Shown piece by piece: positions 55,031 through 64,000 of a DNA stretch of 64,000 bases (the stretch's first letter is position 1; every line of letters starts with the position of its first letter). The translations under genes were made by a program, and so were the position numbers. Location: the NCBI GenBank assembly GCA_026874595.1, contig CM049306.1:50914019-50978018 (forward strand), read 5' to 3'. Under the pieces are notes generated by a model, which saw only the letters and a list, made by a program, of their open reading frames with translations, did no database searches and was not told the DNA's origin. The DNA is from Sipunculus nudus. Lineage: Eukaryota > Annelida > Sipuncula > Golfingiida > Sipunculidae.

Positions 55031-58000
55031 CTAACATACAAATCTGATTGTACATGATTTGGTAAGTTTGATGACCAGTATATGACAATGACTGGATGAT
55101 AAGGCAGGAATGACAAGAAACCAGCACAGGACCCTGGAATATCTATGCCTGGAATATAGTTGGCGCCATTTCGTCCCTCTGAGAGTCTACGACAAGCACA
55201 CTGGCTGTCAGAGTGCTGTTACGTCTTTCAGCAAAGGAACGCACTGTAAGGCTCTATTAGGATGCAAATATGTTCCTCATGGCTTACAAGTATGCTGTCA
55301 CCTGACATAAACCAGACCAATCCTTAGCTGTTTAGTATATTTTCTAACAACAACTAACATGAGCAAGAATAATTCTGTTATAACTCAGCATATTAGTAAA
55401 TCCCTCTGCATGTTTGTTGAATTTCTGACCGTATGAATACAAATATCACTTGCACAGGTAACTGGATGCAGCCAACTTGTAGGCAATACAGTAAATGATT
55501 TGATACCATAGAAACAAGAGTTTCAGTTTTGGGTGTGAGTTTAAATGTGTTCTTTTCAGTCAATTCATCATTCATAGCCTTATGTTAAGATTATGGGTTG
55601 TTTACCAAGATATGAATGCAACTTGATGGAAGACCACTGAGATGCATTACTGGATATAAGATAAATATGGTATGAATTTTTTGGTGTATCAGAAACTGGC
55701 TATGGTTATCAGGTGAGAAACAAATAAGTGGGAATTAAAAGACAGGTTTATCTGACATATGAGACATTATTTCCTTAATATATAGCAATTTTATCAACTT
55801 GGCTATTGAAGATCTTTGGATAGTGATGATGTTAAATGTTCTTTAATATCTGCCACATATTGTGATTTAGATTATAAACACTTTATACAGTTTAGGTGTC
55901 TGACCATGATAAACTACAATGGACAAATCACCACAGGAACTTAGGGAATACAGGTAGACCTGTTAGCAAACAGAAAATTTATCACTCATCTTAATGGTTG
56001 TGAAAGATTACATTCTCATATTCATGTTTTACCCATTTGTACCAAAAGAGCTGCATAAACAACAAAGTATCCATGGTAGAAACCCTGTCCTGGATATCTG
56101 GTAAAACATTCAGTAAGTAATGGGTGAAAACCGAAATAGGGCTGTCTATAGATTCAAACCCTCAACCTGTGACACAAAAGGTAGGACATTCTAAATACTA
56201 AGCGTATAAAGCCAGCTTCATTGGCAACTCCAGAAGGAAAGCTTTTGTGTGCACAGCAGCATTCACCAACTCTGTTCATCAATGTTCTGTCCGCATAGTG
56301 TAGAGAACTATCCAAGGGTCACACTAATAAAGGGTATAGGAATGCAAGAACACCCCTCAACATATCATTTCTGACATCATTGTAATTATTAAAGTGTAAA
56401 TTTTTCAATTACAGTGCATTAGTTACCATAATCATGTTTGGTCTAGTGTAGATATTAAATGCTGCCATTAAAATAACTCTAAAAGGGTGTACTGTTCCAT
56501 TTAAAGGTTATATTTCCACCAACTGTTTTGTTACCATTCTACTGACTCTGGTATTATTTATTTAACATCTCTGAATATGGTCCCACCCACCATACAGTGG
56601 AATCGATTTTGCTATACCAATCTTTTCATTATGATAAAATTCATCTCATATTAAACGCACCTGCAAATACTGCTAGTTAATGGATTAGTGATAAACAGAT
56701 GAGGTACATAATATTTAGCAGAAAACTTTTGATATATAGTTAACTAAAACTAATTAACAATGATCACCCTTAAATGTGCACATAAAATATTCTTGTCATA
56801 AAACATGCAACAAACAGCTGTATTTGACACATACATTTGAATTACTGATATTATCATAAATCAGTATAACAAATAATATTAAACAATGTATATTAACAAC
56901 AAACAAAAAATATGAAGCACTGATAAAATAATGTTAAATGGTAAAGCTATAAGACGACGTGAGAATACATATAAGCAAAATAAACAATTAATAATATCTG
57001 GTTTACATTTCAGTCGCAGACTCTGTTGATACACGCAGACACTGCTCAGAAGTAACAGAGACTTTCAGAGAACCATAAACTTCATGACAGAGGAAGGGCA
57101 ACTGCCTTGGGATCTAATCTAAATAATGATTACAAAATATTTCTTCTTCATTAGCAGTTTACCCATAATTTCAATTATTCACAATTATTGTGACATCAGG
57201 TTTTAGTGTGTATGCAAAATGGCAGCCTCCATGAGCGGTTTTGACAAATTGGAGAAATAAACCTGTCAGAGATCATTATGGGCAAATGGATGCAGCATGA
57301 AGTACTCTTAGGAAAGTGTCTAGTGGAGGTTATTTTGCAGAGAGAATTTGTAGGCAAAGTTTATTGCAGTTAGCAATGTTTAGGGAGGAATAACACTTTT
57401 TTGGACCATGCCCAAATCCTCAAACCATAGTCAGATGTCTGGTAGTCTGTTAAATGTCCTAAGTTTCTAAACATTTTCTTGACTGATGGTCAGATATAGC
57501 AAGTGCTGGGTAAGACTTTTGAGTTGTGACAGCCTGGTGTTGGTTTGAAGTGAAATTTTGATGGAACTAAGATTTTTTTCTACCAGTAATCACATATTAG
57601 GACTGGGTCATTTCTAGGCCCAATAAATACAAACCTAGAACCCAGGAGGCTTAATCATTAAATATTCATTCCATGAAAAGATCAGTGGAAGAGGCATAAA
57701 ATCAAACAACTTTTCTTCACAGTTATAGACATCTGAATATCCCTATCTAGCCATTATCAAGGACTTATAAGCCATTAGAGAGAGATAATCCATTATTGAA
57801 ATCTGCAGACTTTCAATAAGTCTTTTCCGTAACAACACTATGTGCTGCAAGATATGTTTACAGGTGCATATGCAGCATTCTTGCACCAGTTGCTAAAGGT
57901 AATTACTGTATTGATAATGAGTTGTTTTTCAAGTTGTCCAAGATTTTCACCGGAACATTAAAATGTGTGTGACATTAAAGAAGTAACTTAATAGGGGATT

Positions 58001-58727
58001 GGTTGTGGCCTAGAAAAGTTACTTGACACATGTATGCTGTAACTTGAATACCGGGTCTCTAAAGATTAGGAACATGAGACAACAATGTTTGGTAAAAACT
58101 ATGTTCAAGCTGGGCATAATTAGACACAGCTTGTAAGCAATGCATGGTGTGTCTGGTTGTATTTTATACAGCCTTACATACATGATTCAGTGACAATCTG
58201 ACATCCACGACTGATTAACGAGTATTAAAATGTACATTTACATATAAACAACAGCAGATACTAGTGTGTCCATCCTCACTTGACATAACCTTCATCTTTG
58301 TTGATCATAATTTGTAAGTAAAGTTTAATTAATACATACGTAATTTGCAAGTCTGTCATTTTACCTGTCATACTTAAATATTTTAGGGACAGGCAAATCT
58401 AAGTGTAATTTGTGGTGTATATGTATATCTTTTAGTGATTTAGTCACAAAAGTAATATTCATAGCTAACTTTGTGTTATTGTATGTTGAACCGTTTATTG
58501 TTTAAATGATTAACAACTGATACCTTTTCATCATTGACAACTGCAACAAATAACAAAACTTGCATGGCACAAACAAGATACAACAAGCAGTGACACCTGT
58601 CAGTGATTTGGTGTACTAATCAACAAGACACACTGTAACAGTAAACTTCAAAGACATGATGAAAACAAGTGGATCATGACTTGTGGTGTGATATGTCTGG
58701 GTTAGATTCAAAGTAGTGGTAATAACT
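55031..58727 (-). other. Probable long 3' UTR of the minus-strand gene
   Basis: It is largely free of the repeat families seen elsewhere and has no coding exon on either strand that I can support. A tRNA-like SINE remnant lies at ~56100-56215. The lack of tandem repeats over 3.7 kb contrasts with the flanks and fits transcribed UTR, but this is inference. Confidence 0.4.
56100..56215 (-). repeat. tRNA-derived SINE head (degenerate, minus strand)
   Basis: Read on the minus strand: TGGCTTTATACGCTTAGTAT (A-box-like), then ~30 bp later GGTTGAGGGTTTGAATCT (B-box-like, GGTTCGAATC type). A short unique tail (AGACAGCCCTATTTCGG) follows. The spacing and order match a tRNA-derived SINE; the body has decayed. 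Confidence 0.5.
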
Positions 58728-58900
58728 CTACACTCTTGGTCCACTCTTGTCATTTGTCTCAGCTTTCTTTAACTTGTTCTTGCTGAAACCAGTGATGGAG
58801 CTGAGGAGGGCAGACCTTGCAGGACTGCCATCACCGATTGGTGCACGGTCCTGTCCATCCTCCACAGGAGGCGGGGCAGGAGCAGGAGGGGGCGGAGCCA
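58728..58900 (-). CDS. Terminal coding exon of a Pro-rich WH2/beta-thymosin-like protein
   Basis: On the minus strand the acceptor CAATCATTTCAG is followed by 2 + 57 codons ending in TAG. The translation is a Pro/Ala-rich stretch (APPPPAPAPPPVEDGQDR), then SPARSALLSSITGFS, then KNKLKKAETNDKSGPRV. The pattern 'LL..I..FsKnKLKKaET.DKS' matches the actin-monomer-binding WH2/beta-thymosin motif (amphipathic helix then LKKT/V-like). In many cytoskeletal regulators (WIP, IRSp53/MTSS families) such a motif follows a Pro-rich region. Only this reading frame is open across the exon. The rest of the gene lies to the right, beyond a >5-kb intron, so the protein cannot be named. Confidence 0.7.
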
Positions 58901-60204
58901 CTGAAATGATTGAAAAAAAATTACAACTAATATACTTTCAACAAGAAATCTCTAATAATTTTAGTAACAAATGTAAACAATATTTGTATGAAGAAGTATG
59001 TAAGCGTAACCCCTATTTTACTGACACCACAATGACAAACTATTTAACATATGAAAAATTTTGATACAGAAATGCCTATTCATTGCTAAACTGTCTTCAT
59101 ACTGTCTTCCAGAGACTTCATATATCTAGAAAACACATTTCCTGTTTGCAATAGTTTTAAAGTTTTATATAATATAAATTTCCTTAAAAGGACATGTAAA
59201 TAACAGAGGCAAGAGTAATATGAATTTACATTTATCTTATAATTGAAAAAATATTTAAATATATAATTATTACATGTATCATATTTGCACCTGTTCAATG
59301 ATGACAACTGTCATATTCAAAGAGATGCATGATTATATAAAAAAGATTAAATCATAAACACATGTTTTTTTTGAAGCGCTGACCATAACCCACAAGCATA
59401 TGTAACGTTGTCCATCTTTATTACACTACCAAACACACTTTGCAGTTGATATAGAGGAAGCTTTATTCATAACATAAACTGATTCATCGGTATCATGCAT
59501 ATTCACAAGATTAACCAACCAATAAGGGACCTCCAACTGAAAATGCATGATACAATTATTTGAAGCAGAGATTTTTAATTGTCACAAGCTGTGAAATTAA
59601 AAATAATTAAACTTGCAATGTGATCTGATCCTTTGCACTCTTTAATCAAGATGTGCTTATTTGACATTTTGTGTGTACTTTACAGTTTATGTGCTAGTTA
59701 AAAGCCTCTCTTGCCAATAAGTGACCCATGGGCCATGCTGCTCAGCTCATGAGCACAACCTTGGGTGCTATAATGTTATATCAACAGAAAAATTATGATC
59801 TGAGAGAAAGAAAAAAAAGATGAAATGGCATATGCAGCACAGATTGAGTGAGTAAATATATTTCGTAAATCTTACGTTGTGCCTAAGAAGATGCTGAAGA
59901 AGTGCTCAGGTTTTTTTTTTCTCAACCTGGCAAAGTGACAATTTTCTCATATTGTTTTTCTCTTTTATTTCTATTTCTGATATTTCCAATTTTGTGTAAA
60001 CTGGTTGGAATGTTTACAACTGAAGATAACTAATACCACGGGTTCTCCATAACTTCAAACAGTGAGGTGGGCATCCTTGCTTTTTTTTAGAGGAGACTGC
60101 TGCCCTGAAATTATTATATATTATGCAAAGTGCATTGACATTGTGACAGATATAAGCTCATCAATCACTAGCCTGCTTACTGTTCCCATCATTCTTGCCA
60201 GTGC
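58901..60204 (-). other. Intron of the minus-strand gene, no exon seen
   Basis: AT-rich sequence. A 105-codon + strand ORF at 58747-59064 is the antisense of the WH2 exon plus intron and is rejected. Confidence 0.55.
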
Positions 60205-60909
60205 AGAGCTCATGGCCAACAGTATGTGCATGTCAAGTAATGGCAATGCTCATGGCATGAGTGTGTGCATGTCCAGTACTGACCTGGCTCAAGGCTACCA
60301 GTGTGTGCATGTCCAGTATTAACCTGGCTCATGGCTAACAGTGGGTGCATGTCAAGTAATGGCAATGCTCATGGCATGAGTGTGTGCATGTCCAGTACTG
60401 ACCTGGCTCAAGGCTACCAGTGTGTGCATGTCCAGTTTTAACCTGGCTCATGGCTAACAGTGTGTGCATGTCAAGTAATGGCAATGCTAATGGCATGAGT
60501 GTGTGCATGTCCAGTACTGACCTGGCTCAAGGCTACCAGTGTGTGCATGTCCAGTATTAACCTGGCTCATGGCTAACAGTGGGTGCATGTCAAGTAATGG
60601 CAATGCTCATGGCATGAGTGTGTGCACGTCCAGTATTGACCTGGCTCTTGGCTACCAGTGTGTGCATGTCCAGTACTGACCTGGCTCATGGCTAACAGTG
60701 TGTGCATGTCAAGTATTGTCCTGGCTCTTGGCTACCAGTGTGTGCATGTCCAGTATTAACCTGGCTCATGGCTAACAGTGTGTGCATGTCCAGTATTGAC
60801 GAGGCTCTTGGCTACCAGTGTGTGCATGTCCAGTACTGACCTGGCTCATGGCTAACTGTGTGTGCATGTCAAGTATCGTCCTGGCTTATGGCTAATAGAG
60901 TATGCATGT
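60205..60909. repeat. 40-bp minisatellite with ~120-bp higher-order unit
   Basis: The basic unit is GTGTGTGCATGTCCAGTACT followed by GACCTGGCTCATGGCTAACA, ~17 copies. In the left half, three variants (…AAGTAATGGCAATGCTCATG, …GGCTCAAGGCTACCAG, …ATTAACCTGGCTCATGG) repeat as a ~120-bp trimer; the right half is less ordered. Open + strand frames are repeat shadows. Confidence 0.92.
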
Positions 60910-63900
60910 TATCAGCATTTGCCTTTATTATATATAGTCAGTTCTCGTTTCTTCTTTGTGACTTACATGTGTCCAGTATACAAAAAATACTAACTAGAGG
61001 ACTTATTTAAATTTGTCCTTCTCACATAAGGTTTTCACCAAATGTATCAGTGTCATGATACAGTCTTGTGCCGGTGGAATATACCACTCAGGTATAATAT
61101 GATTTTGGTGTGGACTCCTGTGTCAAGCCATACAACTAACACATAAACTAACAGCAGAATCAACAATATGAAGATACAAGATACACAGCACTACCTTATC
61201 TACAGTCATTATTATCTTCATCATTCTATGATTATAATAAACTTAATCATATTTACAATTATTATAAATTTCATCATCATTATCATTCATATGCATTACT
61301 ACAAGCTTATACTTCATTGCTGATGTGCAAAAAAAAGCACACTGAAGTCAACTGTGCACCTATATTGCATAGTAACAAAATACTGTTAAAAACTGCAAAA
61401 AAACCTTGCTACGTTATGTGTAATCTTACCAAATGAGATCACAAACTAATAAGAAACATGTCCCTCTGTTATTTACATTTACCTATCATTCTAGAATAGA
61501 ATGATGCAAATCTTAAATAAAAGTGAATATTCATGCACAAAGAAAGATAAAAGAACATAATAAATATACAGAATATCACTAAAAGTATGATGAAAATACA
61601 GTAATACTTCAGTTTTATCAAGTTTAGGTCTGGACATGAATTTTACGAAATTCCTAGTAGGAACAGAATCAAGAAGTTTAGAATACACAGAATTTTGGGC
61701 CACAAAAGTGTTAATGTAGTCAAATTAAGGATATTAACACTGCGAATAGTAGTTTACACTTTGAGCTTCAAGGCTGATAGGTACTTATATATCCTGAAAT
61801 GGTGAACTTTATTAAACACATGGACCAGCTTTAAGCTATCAAAACCCTTAAATAGGGAACACAGAATACAGAATACAGTTAGTTTGCAGTGTGTGCAAAA
61901 GAATGTGCACCTTCAGGTGCATGTTATACTTTTTGGACTTTTGGGTACTTGCAAATTCTAATTACTAGCCCTGGAGAAGTCCTTTGTGCACTGGCTTCTA
62001 CGTGAAAACAGGAAAATAATTTTAACTCTGCAGATGGCATTATGATAACTATGAAGGGTAACAGGACTTTGATTTCTCTGATACTTCCTCACTGATCTAC
62101 GTCATTCATGCTAAACGTGCTGCCATTTTAAGATTACCTACACAATTTCTATTTGGTCCTCTGTTGGCCCATACATGGATTATGATACACAAAAACTTTT
62201 ATATTTTCCTTCTCAGCATCTACATGCAAGCACCAGCTTATTCTATGTTAATGACTATCATATGTATGTAAATGTCATAAACATATGAATCAGATTAGTG
62301 CACCAAGCCCCGTCCATGCAAAACAGACTTAAAAATAATAAGATAATAAAGCAAAATACCCCAGAAAGATGTCACATCATGTAATCTAGCAAGAATACAC
62401 CAGCTAGAATTAGGTCCCTTTTTGTTCAGGAAATCTTGTTTCTCCAGCCATCTTTCTGATATTTGGACATTCAGGTTTACAAATCATAACTGCAGGTAGC
62501 TGCTGCCTTCTACTGGCAAGTTTGTGAAAAAAACTACAACTTAAATCTAATGCTTCAATGTATTAGTGCAATAGATATTGACACTACAAATATACACATT
62601 GATCTTACATGTCAGGCCAGGGCCAGAGAAACAAGTTTTCCTTGGTGAACTTAACACTATTTGCAAGACAGTACAGTAAAGCCAACTTCACTAAGGCCTA
62701 TAAACAGAGAGAATCAAGAGTATTTGCATGCTGCTTAAATATATTTATCATGATCTGACAAAATTGTCACACTCCACTTTGGCCATGTTATATTAATATT
62801 TTTAAGATAATGCACTGAAAAATGTCAGAACAACTGGGACAAGCAGTGGTGTAAGTTAAGCCATAGTCCTGAAAGGAACAAGGCTGCTAGACTATATAGA
62901 AAGGCCAAAGTTCAAATTCACAAATTTTAAACTTTTACAATTACAAAATTTAAACTATCAGCATCTGAAGTAAAATGAAGCGACGCATGATTGAATTTAT
63001 TGTAGATACTTGTTATATTGTACTTATTGTAGAAACCTGTTTTTAAAAACAGACATGACCTGTTTAAACAAAATAGATGGACATGACAGTTATATGTCAG
63101 ATCATGATAATATTTCATGTTTTCATTATGTTTGCACACCATGGTGGGTCCTCGGGTGAAAGCTTGATTATTCATCTAGAAGAGAGACATTAAAAGAAAA
63201 AACAGCTTCAAATAACATCAACAACTCATCAGTGATCATTCTATAGCCTGTTCCACCAACAGATGCCCATATAGTTTTTGAAAGATATCTGTATATCTGA
63301 TATACAGAATGCATCAGACACTCTGGCAATTATTAAGAATGTGACCGTCTCAAGAACTTGAAAAGACACGAGGCATATTCGACTTGTACTTTTAGGGGAG
63401 CAACTTTAAGCTTTGCCTGTTAAAAAGGGACCAGTCAAATGAAGTCTGATTAGTAAGTCCTGTAAAAAAGGCTGCTGGTGACACAAAGTACTGATCATGT
63501 GATTTATTCCTTTTACTGCTTACTACAGTGGGTTTTATTCTCAGAGTTTTTTCTACACACTCAGAGCGTTCGTGTAGCACAAGATACCAGCTGAATACAA
63601 AGTATGTAGAACAGGGAGAACATGCTACACAAAACTGACTAGTCGAATCAGACTTTTGAGACAAGGAATTAATTTAATATCAGAGTCAGAAAACAGTCTA
63701 TTTTGTCATAACATGATGACTTTTAAAAGTGACAGGGTTGTGGACACTGCAACAGGCATTGACTGGATGATGGTTACAGCTGGTTCCATAACATGAAAAA
63801 AATACACTGCCCTCTGGTGTCAACTAAAGACACCATCCGATGCTGTCACTTCACAAGGAAGCATCCATGCAGTTGTAACAAGATATTCAAAAGTTTGAAT

Positions 63901-64000
63901 GAAAATTTAAGTACTCTATTGCCAGAGGGCTTATACTGTTTGATCATTACCATATATTAAACAAAAAATAATAGCATTTCTCAATTTCAACTTAACCCCT
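60910..64000. other. Probable intron of the minus-strand gene, no exon or other feature seen
   Basis: AT-rich, largely unique. Short ORFs on both strands lack protein-like composition and splice partners. Small (TCAT)n/(ATT)n-like stretches occur near 61200-61300. Confidence 0.5.

Noticed and set aside
58747-59064. 105-codon + strand ORF with Gly-rich stretch
   Set aside because: Antisense of the WH2-type exon: the Gly/Ala run is the complement of the Pro codons, and the rest covers intron.
59861-59893. Possible 18-nt minus-strand microexon (TTCTTCAG|CATCTTCTTAGGCACAAC|GTAAG)
   Set aside because: Splice-like ends exist but there is no way to confirm frame or conservation; too likely by chance.

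Overview
This is eukaryotic, intron-rich, AT-rich animal DNA. Spliced genes with GT-AG introns are scattered among many minisatellites and transposon remnants. The repeat flavour (CCGTCCGTC-rich dispersed repeats, TIR miniature elements, a CR1/L2-like LINE tail, many tandem arrays) together with a CUB-domain gene suggests a lophotrochozoan, most likely a bivalve mollusc. That assignment is inference. No bacterial-type genes, CRISPR arrays or viral genes were recognised.

Three protein-coding genes can be supported. (1) Positions 1565-7411, + strand: the last three exons of a CUB-domain protein, probably secreted, whose 5' part lies left of the window; a 3' UTR of about 1.75 kb may follow. (2) Positions 21890-52109, + strand: a complete IMP4 gene (U3 snoRNP / SSU processome, Brix family). 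I rebuilt nine exons from splice sites; they join in frame to a 291-residue protein, the same length I recall for human IMP4. (3) Positions 58728-58900, - strand: the terminal coding exon of a gene encoding a Pro-rich linker and a WH2/beta-thymosin-like actin-binding tail. Its 3' UTR probably runs down to about 55.0 kb, so it converges on IMP4.

Layout: 0-9.2 kb CUB gene with repeat-filled introns; 9.4-11.1 kb a 45-bp minisatellite, interrupted at its end by a 3.2-kb hAT-like element (11129-14340) that itself holds a dimeric G-rich tandem array; 14.3-20.8 kb intergenic transposon debris (TTAA-flanked MITE, probable solo LTR, LINE tail, inverted-repeat element); 20.8-21.8 kb a 992-bp TIR element with a 9-bp target duplication sitting 107 bp upstream of the IMP4 start codon; 21.9-52.1 kb IMP4, including a 19-kb intron 7 packed with tandem arrays and a second, inverted copy of the same TIR element; 52.1-55 kb IMP4 3' region with two MITEs; 55-64 kb the convergent minus-strand gene and a 40-bp minisatellite in its intron.

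The most unusual structure is inside IMP4. The 3' 54 bases of exon 4 plus its splice donor and 67 bp of intron have been amplified into a 121-bp tandem array of 24 extra copies (26432-29345). Intron 4 therefore carries 25 near-identical 5' splice sites and 24 in-frame copies of part of the Brix domain. The array also shows higher-order (4-unit and 8-unit) structure.
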